From Curvibacter cyanobacteriorum (GTDB lineage Bacteria; Pseudomonadota; Gammaproteobacteria; Burkholderiales; Burkholderiaceae_C), in the NCBI RefSeq assembly GCF_028649475.1, contig NZ_JAQSIP010000004.1, positions 461,579 through 525,578 of the forward strand: a DNA stretch of 64,000 nt, read 5' to 3'. A program made the translations under genes and the position numbers. Below, piece by piece: positions 58,031 to 64,000 of this stretch; positions within the stretch are counted from its first letter, which is position 1, and every line of letters starts with the position of its first letter. The notes under the pieces are model-generated. The model saw only the letters and a program-made list of their open reading frames with translations. It was not told the DNA's origin and searched no databases.

Positions 58031-58882
58031 TCAGTGGCTGTCCAGCTCGCGGTGGCGCGACAGCGTGACCCACTGGTCGGCAAACTGCCGTGCCAGTTGC
58101 TCGACCAAGAACACCGACCGGTGCTGGCCCCCGGTGCAGCCCACCGCCACCGTCACGTAGCTGCGGTGGTCGCGGGCCATGGGCTCGAGCCAGCGCGACA
58201 CAAATTCGCCGATTTGCTGCTGCATCTCCTGCACCTGCGTGTGGGCCGCCAGGTAGTCGGCCACCGGCGCGTCTTTGCCGGTGAGGGCGCGCAGTTCGGC
58301 TTCGTAGTGCGGGTTGGGCAGCATGCGCACGTCAAACACAAAGTCGGCATCAACCGGGATGCCGCGCTTGAAGGCAAAGGACTGGAACACCAGCGTCAGC
58401 TGGCTGGCCGGTGCCGACACCAGGTCTTTGACATGGCGCTGCAGTTGGGCTGCGCGGATGAAGCTGGTGTCGATCACATGGGCCTGGTCGCGCAGGTCGG
58501 CCAGCAGCTCGCGCTCCAGCTCAATGGCCTGCACCAGCGCGCGCTCCTGGGTGGCGCCTTGCGACAGCGGGTGGCGGCGCCGGGTTTCGGAATAGCGGCG
58601 CACCAGGGTGTCGGTGGTGGCGTCCAGGAACAGCGACCGCACCGTGATGCCGGATTCGCGCAGTGCGGCCAGGTGCTGTGGCACCTGGGGCAGCGAGGTG
58701 GCGCTGCGCACGTCCATGGCGATGGCCAGCTTGTGGGCGTGGTGCTCTTGCTCCAGCGCGACCAGGGGTTGCAGCAGCTCGGGGGGCAGGTTGTCCACGC
58801 AGTAAAAACCGGCGTCTTCCAGCGCGTGCAGGGCAACCGATTTGCCCGACCCCGACATGCCGGTGATGAGGATGATGTCCAT
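58031..58882 (-). CDS. rapZ: RNase adapter protein RapZ
   Basis: RapZ is a nucleotide-binding protein that in E. coli guides RNase E to the GlmZ small RNA and senses glucosamine-6-phosphate. The 283-residue protein has Walker A GMSGSGKS at residues 8-15, [20 protein letters not shown] and C-terminal [17 protein letters not shown]. It follows recN by three bases on the minus strand. More often it lies near rpoN or hprK, so its placement after recN is less usual. Confidence 0.94.
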   Translation of the reverse strand: MDIILITGMSGSGKSVALHALEDAGFYCVDNLPPELLQPLVALEQEHHAHKLAIAMDVRSATSLPQVPQHLAALRESGITVRSLFLDATTDTLVRRYSETRRRHPLSQGATQERALVQAIELERELLADLRDQAHVIDTSFIRAAQLQRHVKDLVSAPASQLTLVFQSFAFKRGIPVDADFVFDVRMLPNPHYEAELRALTGKDAPVADYLAAHTQVQEMQQQIGEFVSRWLEPMARDHRSYVTVAVGCTGGQHRSVFLVEQLARQFADQWVTLSRHRELDSH

Positions 58883-58885
58883 GGT

Positions 58886-60562
58886 TCAGGCTCTTTTCTT
58901 GCGCGGTGCGGGGGGCTCGGTGCCCAGCATCTCGCGGGCATGGGCCAGCGAGGCTTCGGACTGGGTTTCACCGCCCAGCATGCGGGCGATTTCTTGCACC
59001 CGAGATTCTCCGCTGACCGGGGCCACCCCGCTGCGCGTGTGGCCTTGGGCGTCGGTCACTTTGGCCACGCGCAAGTGCTGGTGGGCGCTGGCCGCCACCT
59101 GGGCCAGGTGGGTCACGGCCAGCACCTGGCGGTCCTGCCCCAGCTGACGCATCAGCCGTCCCACGGTTTGCGCCACGGCGCCGCCCACGCCGGAATCCAC
59201 TTCGTCAAAGATCAGGGTCTGCGCCTGCCCCAGCTGGCTGGTGGTGACGGCAATGGCCAGCGCGATGCGCGACAGCTCGCCGCCCGAGGCCACTTTGCCC
59301 ACGGGCTTGGTGCTGGTGCCCGCGTGACCGGCCACCAAAAAGACCACATCCTCCAGGCCGCTGGCCGTGGGCTGGGCCGCGGCGGGCAGGGCCACTTCAA
59401 AACGCCCGCCCTTCATGCCCAGGGACTGCATGGCCTGGGTGATGGCGCGCGACAGTTGGGGGGCCGCCACGGCGCGGCTGCGCGACACCTGGCGCGCGGT
59501 GGCCAGGTAGTGCTGCTCGGCGTGGCTGGCCTGGCGCTCGAGCTGGTCCAGGTCGGCGGCCGCGTCGAGCGCGCGCAGCTCGGTCTTCCAGTCGGCCAGC
59601 AGCTGCGCCAGGTCGGTGGGCGGGCGCTTGTAGCGCCGCGCCAGGCCCATCCACTGCGTCAGGCGCTGGTCCAGTTGGGCCAGCTTGTCGGGGTCCAGAT
59701 CGGTGCGGCGCAGCCAGGCGTGCAGCGAGTGCGCCGCGTCTTCGGCCTGGGCCAGGCTGCTGGCCAGCACATCGGCAATGGCCTGGAACTCGGGCTCCAG
59801 GTGTTCGTGCTCTTGCAGGCGCGACTGGGTGCGCGAGAGCAGGGCCAGGGCGCCCGATTCTTCGCCTTCCAGAATGTCCAGTGCGGCCTGCGCGCCCTCC
59901 AGCAGGGTGTGCATGTGAGACAGGCGGGTGTGCTGACCGCTGAGTTCTTCCCACTCGTCCGGGGCGGGGGCGAGTTTGTCCAGTTCGCCAATCTGCCAGG
60001 TCAGGCGTTCACGCTCACGCAGCAGCGTGGCCTGGGCCGCGCGGGCGGTGTCCAGCGCGCTTTGGGCCTGGCGCCATTGCTGCCAGGCACTGTCGAGCGG
60101 GCGGGTGTCGATCTGGGCGTAGGCGTCCAGCAGGCCGCGCACCGACTCAGGCCGGGTCAGGCTTTGCCAGGCATGCTGGCCGTGGATGTCCAGCAGCAGG
60201 TCGCCCAATTGGCGCAGCTGGGTGGCGGTGGCGGGGGTGCCGTTGATCCAGGCGCGGCTTTTGCCCTGGTTGTCCACGGTGCGGCGCAGCAGCAGGGTGT
60301 CTTCGCCGTCCAGCCCGGCCTCTTGCAGCCAGGCCAGCACGTTGGGCGTGTGCTCAAACTCAGCGCACAGGTCGGCTCGCTGGGCGCCGTCGCGCACCAC
60401 CGAGGCCTCGGCGCGGGCCCCCAGCGTCAGTTGCACGGCATCGATCAGGATCGACTTGCCGGCCCCGGTTTCGCCGGTCAGCACGGTGAAGCCCTGTGAC
60501 AGGTCCAGCTCCAGCGCTTCCACGATCACGAAGTCGCGCAGGGTGATGCGTTTGAGCGCCAC
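58886..60562 (-). CDS. recN: DNA repair ATPase RecN
   Basis: RecN is an SMC-like ATPase acting in double-strand break repair. The 558-residue protein has Walker A GETGAGKSILIDAVQL near the N-terminus, central coiled-coil arms (about 160-370), an ABC-type signature around KVASGGELSRIALA and Walker B TLIFDEVDSGVGGAVAQ. Length is typical. It lies between nadK (two-base gap) and rapZ on the minus strand. Confidence 0.96.
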   Translation of the reverse strand: MALKRITLRDFVIVEALELDLSQGFTVLTGETGAGKSILIDAVQLTLGARAEASVVRDGAQRADLCAEFEHTPNVLAWLQEAGLDGEDTLLLRRTVDNQGKSRAWINGTPATATQLRQLGDLLLDIHGQHAWQSLTRPESVRGLLDAYAQIDTRPLDSAWQQWRQAQSALDTARAAQATLLRERERLTWQIGELDKLAPAPDEWEELSGQHTRLSHMHTLLEGAQAALDILEGEESGALALLSRTQSRLQEHEHLEPEFQAIADVLASSLAQAEDAAHSLHAWLRRTDLDPDKLAQLDQRLTQWMGLARRYKRPPTDLAQLLADWKTELRALDAAADLDQLERQASHAEQHYLATARQVSRSRAVAAPQLSRAITQAMQSLGMKGGRFEVALPAAAQPTASGLEDVVFLVAGHAGTSTKPVGKVASGGELSRIALAIAVTTSQLGQAQTLIFDEVDSGVGGAVAQTVGRLMRQLGQDRQVLAVTHLAQVAASAHQHLRVAKVTDAQGHTRSGVAPVSGESRVQEIARMLGGETQSEASLAHAREMLGTEPPAPRKKRA

Positions 60563-60564
60563 GG

Positions 60565-61461
60565 TCAGGAACCTCCTTCGTTCCAGTGCATTTTCTTGCG
60601 GAGCGTGTCGAAGTAGCTCCAGCCCTTGGGGTGCAGAAAGCGGGCCCGGTGCTCGGAGCGCCGCACGGTGATGCGGTCGCCCAGCAGCAGGGAGGCCAGC
60701 GATTGCATGTCGAAATTGGCACTGACGTCGCGCCCGCTGACGATCTCGATCGCCACCTCGGCCGCGTCCGCCAGCACGATGGGGCGGTTGGACAGCGTGT
60801 GCGGTGCAATCGGCACCAGGATCCAGCCCGGGATCGACGGGTGCAGCAGCGGCCCGCCGGCCGACAGCGCGTACGCGGTCGACCCCGTGGGTGATGCAAT
60901 GATCAGCCCGTCGGCGCGCTGGTTGGCCACAAAGTGGCCGTTCACCTCGACGCGCAGTTCCACCATGCCTGCCGTGCCGCCGCGGTTGACCACCACATCG
61001 TTGAGCGCCAGAGCGTCGAACACGCAGTGCCCGTCGCGCATCACGCGGGCGTGCATCAGGCTGCGGTGGTCTTCTTCGTACTCGCCGCGCAGCATGGGGT
61101 GCAGCGTGGTTTGGTAGTTTTCGAGCGGGATGTCGGTGATGAACCCGAGGCGGCCCTGGTTGATGCCGATCATGGGCACGCCATAGGGTGCCAGCCGCCG
61201 CCCAATGCCCAGCATCGTACCGTCACCCCCCACGACCAGACACAGGTCACAATGGGTGCCAATGGCCTCCACGCTCATGCCGGGGTACTGGGTCAGGCCG
61301 GTGTTGGCCAGAGTCTCGCTTTCCAGCACCACCTCGCAGCCCTGACGGGCTAAAAAGTGCGCAATATCGTCCAGCACCATGCGTGAGCTGACGGCATTCG
61401 GGCCAGTCCCTTGGGTCTGGTATTTGCCAATCAGGGCGACGTGCTGGAATTTAGACTTCAT
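60565..61461 (-). CDS. nadK: NAD kinase
   Basis: NadK phosphorylates NAD to NADP. From the ATG at 61461 ([20 protein letters not shown]) it has 298 residues. The diacylglycerol-kinase-type loop [13 protein letters not shown], the [10 protein letters not shown] segment and [20 protein letters not shown] are diagnostic. It diverges from hrcA with 28 bp between starts and precedes recN, the order nadK-recN seen in many proteobacteria. Confidence 0.97.
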   Translation of the reverse strand: MKSKFQHVALIGKYQTQGTGPNAVSSRMVLDDIAHFLARQGCEVVLESETLANTGLTQYPGMSVEAIGTHCDLCLVVGGDGTMLGIGRRLAPYGVPMIGINQGRLGFITDIPLENYQTTLHPMLRGEYEEDHRSLMHARVMRDGHCVFDALALNDVVVNRGGTAGMVELRVEVNGHFVANQRADGLIIASPTGSTAYALSAGGPLLHPSIPGWILVPIAPHTLSNRPIVLADAAEVAIEIVSGRDVSANFDMQSLASLLLGDRITVRRSEHRARFLHPKGWSYFDTLRKKMHWNEGGS

Positions 61462-61489
61462 CAATAAATTACATCATTAAAATCGTGAC

Positions 61490-62494
61490 ATGCTCGATGA
61501 CCGTGCCAAGTTGTTGTTGAAAGCGCTGGTTGAGCGCTACATCGCAGACGGCCAGCCTGTCGGGTCGCGCACGCTCTCGCGGGCCTCGGGGCTGGAGCTG
61601 TCGGCCGCCACCATCCGCAACGTGATGTCCGACCTGGAGGAGCTGGGGCTCATCGCCAGCCCGCACACCTCGGCCGGGCGCATCCCCACGGCACGTGGCT
61701 ACCGGCTGTTTGTCGACACCATGTTGACCGTGCAGCGTGAACAGTTGTTGACACCCCAGCTGGCGCCCGAACAACCCCAAAAGGTCATCGCCAACGCCGC
61801 CAACCTGCTGTCCAACCTGTCGCAGTTTGTGGGTGTGGTGATGGCGCCACGGCGCACGTCCGTGTTTCGCCACATCGAGTTCTTGCGCCTGTCGGACCGG
61901 CGCTTGCTGGTCATCATCGTGTCGCCCGACGGCGACGTGCAGAACCGCGTCATCTTCACCGAGTCCGACTACACCCAGGCCCAGTTGCTGGAGGTGGCCA
62001 ACCAGCTCAATGCCAACTACGCGGGCCTGGCCATCGAGCAGGTGCGCGAGCGGCTCAAAGGCGAGGTTGAAAGCCTGCGCGGTGAGATCGCCGCCCTCAT
62101 GCAGGCCGCCGTCAACGCCAGCTCGGACGCCCACCACCAGTCGCAAGACGAGGTGGTCATCTCGGGCGAACGCAACCTGCTGTCGGTCAGCGACTTTTCA
62201 GGCGACCTGAGCCACCTGCGCCGCGCCTTTGACCTGTTCGAGCAGAAAACCCAGTTGATGCGCCTGCTGGACATCTCCAGTCAGGCCGAAGGCGTGCGCA
62301 TCTTCATCGGCGGCGAAAGCCAAGTGGTGCCGTTTGAAGAGCTGTCCGTCGTCAGTTCGCCCTACGAGGTGGACGGCCAGGTGGTCGGCACCCTGGGCGT
62401 GATCGGCCCCACGCGCATGCCCTACGACCGCATGATTCAGATCGTCGACATCACCGCTAAATTGGTGAGCAACGCGCTGAGCCACCACAAGTAG
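61490..62494 (+). CDS. hrcA: Heat-inducible transcription repressor HrcA
   Basis: HrcA binds CIRCE elements to repress heat-shock genes such as groESL. The 334-residue protein has an N-terminal winged helix with [20 protein letters not shown] and [24 protein letters not shown]-like domain follows, with [13 protein letters not shown] and a C-terminal [16 protein letters not shown]. It diverges from nadK. No CIRCE element lies in the short gap between them. Confidence 0.97.
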   Translation: MLDDRAKLLLKALVERYIADGQPVGSRTLSRASGLELSAATIRNVMSDLEELGLIASPHTSAGRIPTARGYRLFVDTMLTVQREQLLTPQLAPEQPQKVIANAANLLSNLSQFVGVVMAPRRTSVFRHIEFLRLSDRRLLVIIVSPDGDVQNRVIFTESDYTQAQLLEVANQLNANYAGLAIEQVRERLKGEVESLRGEIAALMQAAVNASSDAHHQSQDEVVISGERNLLSVSDFSGDLSHLRRAFDLFEQKTQLMRLLDISSQAEGVRIFIGGESQVVPFEELSVVSSPYEVDGQVVGTLGVIGPTRMPYDRMIQIVDITAKLVSNALSHHK

Positions 62495-62574
62495 GCTCTT
62501 ACAATACCGGTGCTGGTTTTGCTGGGCGGGCGGTGTTGTCGTGGAGACAAGGCGGCTGGCGCAGCGGAACATGG

Positions 62575-62651
62575 GGGGCGTTAGCTCAGTTGGTTAGAGC
62601 AGAGGACTCATAATCCTTTGGTCGCGGGTTCAAGTCCCTCACGCCCTACCA
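62575..62651 (+). tRNA. tRNA with CAU anticodon (probably elongator Met)
   Basis: A 77-nt cloverleaf has an acceptor stem GGGGCGT/ACGCCCT with a terminal G-U pair, GCTCAGTTGGTTAGAGC D-arm, anticodon loop CTCATAA (CAU), TTCAAGT T-loop and an encoded CCA. The variable and T-arm region TTGGTCGC resembles tRNA-Ile2, whose CAU is modified to lysidine, so Met versus Ile2 is not settled by eye. Its 3' end is a likely integration site. Confidence 0.93.
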
Positions 62652-62663
62652 AGCTGCATAAGG

Positions 62664-62702
62664 AAATCCTGCTATTTAAACGGTAGCAGGATTTTTGTTT
62701 TT
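62664..62702 (+). terminator. Rho-independent terminator after the CAU tRNA
   Basis: An 11-bp stem (62664-62674 with 62684-62694) with a 9-nt A/T-rich loop is followed by TTGTTTTTT. It lies 13 bp after the tRNA CCA. Confidence 0.85.
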
Positions 62703-62710
62703 TGGGGTCA

Positions 62711-62847
62711 TGTAGCCACTGTGTAGCCAAAAAATCAGGGTTCGGGCGGGCAAAGTTTCGGGGGTGATGCTCTCGAGATTCCGGTGGGATGTTCCGGTCA
62801 GACTCTTGCTTCTGCTGTGGTGTCGACATCTGTAGGCTCTTGTAGGC
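62711..62847. repeat. TGTAGCC/TGTAGGC repeat pairs
   Basis: TGTAGCCA occurs at 62711-62718 and 62722-62729 (11-bp period). TGTAGGC occurs at 62831-62837 and 62841-62847 (10-bp period). The two pairs lie about 60 and 180 bp past the tRNA. Closely phased short repeats next to a tRNA are what integrase arm-binding sites look like; that reading is inference. Confidence 0.5.
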
Positions 62848-62886
62848 CGCTACGCTATTTAGTCTTGGCAGAAGAGGGGGGGCTCA

Positions 62887-63534
62887 ATGGAAAACCAAGA
62901 ACTTGCTGACTATCAACGACTTGGGGGTTTCCTTGATAGATGCTCTGCGTTTGACAGTGAGGTCGAGGGGTTGCTCCAAGATGGTTGGACCACTTCATCG
63001 ACTCGGCATGTTGTGGCGATGGGATTTTGCAAGGCAGCGTTTGAGCACGGTGTTAGCCAGAGGCTGCTTGTCAGTGAGGGCCTCTACGGGACAGCCTTGT
63101 CACTGATACGTTTGCACTTTGAGACAACAGTCCGCGCCGCATGGGTGCTTTACGCCGCTTCAGAGAGTTGGTTAAAAGACTTTACGGCGCTCGTTCCTAC
63201 TGGCAGCTTGAAGGAGCCAAGCCTAGGCCCCCCTATCCCTGCAATGCTGGATGCAATCGAACCGCACGATGCCAAGTTCACCGAAGAGGGGCGCAGGCTC
63301 TTTCAGACAGTGAAGGTCATGCACTCCTTCGTTCACGGAGGCGTGCATTTGGTTGTCCATGCCCTGCGCGGCTACCCACCTGCAAAGCTCATCGACGTGT
63401 TGCGGAACCGCAACCTGATGTCTCTCACCCTCTGCAACGTCATTGTCGTTGCATCAGGAAAGCAAGCGCTGTATGGCTCTGTCGGGCGCTTGTCACGTAG
63501 CTATATGGACATCATGCCGCCAATGCTTCATTGA
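62887..63534 (+). CDS. Uncharacterised protein, resembles DUF6988
   Basis: The 215-residue soluble, mostly helical protein contains VAMGFCKAAFEHGVSQRLLV, TALSLIRLHFETTVRAAWVL and VMHSFVHGGVHLVVHALRG. From memory these match proteins annotated DUF6988, whose function is unknown; I could not check this. AGAGGGGG upstream may be its ribosome binding site. G+C is about 54 percent in the lines I counted, well below the rest of the window, so it was probably acquired with the tRNA-linked element. Confidence 0.7.
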   Translation: MENQELADYQRLGGFLDRCSAFDSEVEGLLQDGWTTSSTRHVVAMGFCKAAFEHGVSQRLLVSEGLYGTALSLIRLHFETTVRAAWVLYAASESWLKDFTALVPTGSLKEPSLGPPIPAMLDAIEPHDAKFTEEGRRLFQTVKVMHSFVHGGVHLVVHALRGYPPAKLIDVLRNRNLMSLTLCNVIVVASGKQALYGSVGRLSRSYMDIMPPMLH

Positions 63535-63939
63535 AGCTCCGGCGGTGTCTCTGGGTTCTACATAGCTTTGGTTTAGTTCGTATTCACTGGTATCTGTAGG
63601 GTCTGGTTTGTGATGTGCTTGCGTTCGCGAGGTCTCGCTTTCCGTTTCCATTGAGCCCTCATCCATAGGGCTCCCCGTACAGTTAGTGACACAAGTCCAA
63701 GGCGCCGCAGGCTTTGCCTGCTCTGCAATGGAAACGTCCCCATGGGCACCTTTCCATGAGGACCGCACGATCTCCCAGGTGTGGCGGGTGGATTCGACCA
63801 GCCAATGCACGGTGCGTTGCGCACCTACCCATAGGTATGTTTCCAATGGGGTGTTTTCCATTGAGTGGGTTTCGACCCCCCCGATGGCCACCCCAAACTG
63901 CTCCACAGTTGGCCAGTCAAACTGCTCCAGGCAGGACAT
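63493..63939 (-). CDS. Hypothetical protein, doubtful
   Basis: This 148-residue frame starts MSCLEQFDWPTVEQFGVAIG five bases after the stop of the next upstream minus-strand frame. The N-terminal half (to about VSIAEQAKPAAPW) looks protein-like; the C-terminal half is Thr/Glu/Ser-rich and undistinctive. It overlaps the end of the convergent gene by 42 bp. No motif is recognised and no strong ribosome binding site is seen. Confidence 0.4.
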   Translation of the reverse strand: MSCLEQFDWPTVEQFGVAIGGVETHSMENTPLETYLWVGAQRTVHWLVESTRHTWEIVRSSWKGAHGDVSIAEQAKPAAPWTCVTNCTGSPMDEGSMETESETSRTQAHHKPDPTDTSEYELNQSYVEPRDTAGASMKHWRHDVHIAT

Positions 63940-63944
63940 GGTGA

Positions 63945-64000
63945 TTATGCCGGGTCGGGCGTGATGGCCAGCCGCGCGGCGGCCTCCTTGAGTCGGTAGC
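63945..64000 (-). CDS. C-terminal fragment of an unknown protein
   Basis: A minus-strand frame enters from the right edge and ends YRLKEAAARLAITPDPA-stop, with TAA at 63945-63947. Only 17 complete residues are visible. The helical, Ala-rich end followed by a start codon five bases later suggests an operon with the next frame. Identity cannot be given. Confidence 0.4.
   Translation of the reverse strand, partial: YRLKEAAARLAITPDPA

Noticed and set aside
61462..61489. Possible CIRCE operator for hrcA
   Set aside because: The 28-bp gap contains no TTAGCACTC/GAGTGCTAA pair, so autoregulation through CIRCE is not visible here.
62608..62829. A 73-codon minus-strand frame ending in GREGLEPATKGL
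   Set aside because: The end is the well-known false translation of a tRNA read in reverse, and the rest crosses the terminator and repeat region.
62491..62841. GTAGGCTCTT present at 62491-62500 and again at 62832-62841, as possible att repeats
   Set aside because: Ten bases is too short to stand above chance, and neither copy is at the tRNA 3' end, where recombination would occur.

Overview
This window is a high-GC (about two-thirds G+C) chromosomal segment from a betaproteobacterium, most likely Burkholderiales, family Comamonadaceae. I infer this from gene order (hemA-prfA-prmC-grxD; fmdB-DUF502-aspS-nudB; lolB-ispE-tRNA-Gln-prs-rplY-pth; rapZ-recN-nadK next to hrcA), an orphan Bug-type periplasmic binding protein, and the general protein style. 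No database search was possible, so family calls rest on motifs and remembered families.

Layout. 1-1800: a truncated CorC/HlyC-type membrane protein and an AAA+ ATPase. 1.9-5.7 kb: grxD, prmC, prfA and hemA on the minus strand (translation termination and heme entry). 6-11.1 kb: a complete ugpB-A-E-C-Q operon for uptake and cleavage of glycerol-3-phosphate compounds. 11.3-18.1 kb: serA, a very large FAD/Fe-S oxidoreductase, a Bug-type binding protein and a DUF971 protein. 18.1-22.4 kb: ubiquinone genes ubiE, ubiJ and ubiB with a Tim44-like gene among them. 22.4-31.3 kb: a sodium-solute symporter, fmdB-type gene, DUF502, aspS, nudB, a pseudo-receiver/TPR gene on the opposite strand, then ybhP-clsB. 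31.5-38.9 kb: folE, a BLUF blue-light sensor, a drug/metabolite-type transporter, DUF429, two hypothetical genes, a TTC38-like TPR gene, a tautomerase and its divergent LysR regulator.

39-47 kb is a minus-strand operon: a dipeptide-type ABC transporter, its binding protein, an amidase-signature enzyme and a class C beta-lactamase-like serine hydrolase. It looks like an import-and-cleave module for an amide-bonded substrate. 47.3-53.9 kb carries a ferredoxin, pth, rplY, prs, tRNA-Gln, ispE, lolB and a TPR protein. 53.9-57.9 kb is mutM, a dynamin-like GTPase and mutY. 58-62.5 kb is rapZ, recN and nadK facing hrcA.

At 62575 a CAU-anticodon tRNA marks a sharp change. Beyond it G+C falls to about 54 percent in the lines I counted, paired TGTAGCC-type repeats appear, and the genes are unknown or unrecognised. 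This looks like the edge of an integrated element that continues past the window. No insertion sequence, CRISPR array or rRNA was seen. The items most worth a second look are the tRNA-bounded island, the transporter/amidase/serine hydrolase operon, the receiver whose phospho-acceptor Asp is Glu, the base-composition break inside ispE, and the two adjacent 10-bp tandem arrays near 37.5 kb.
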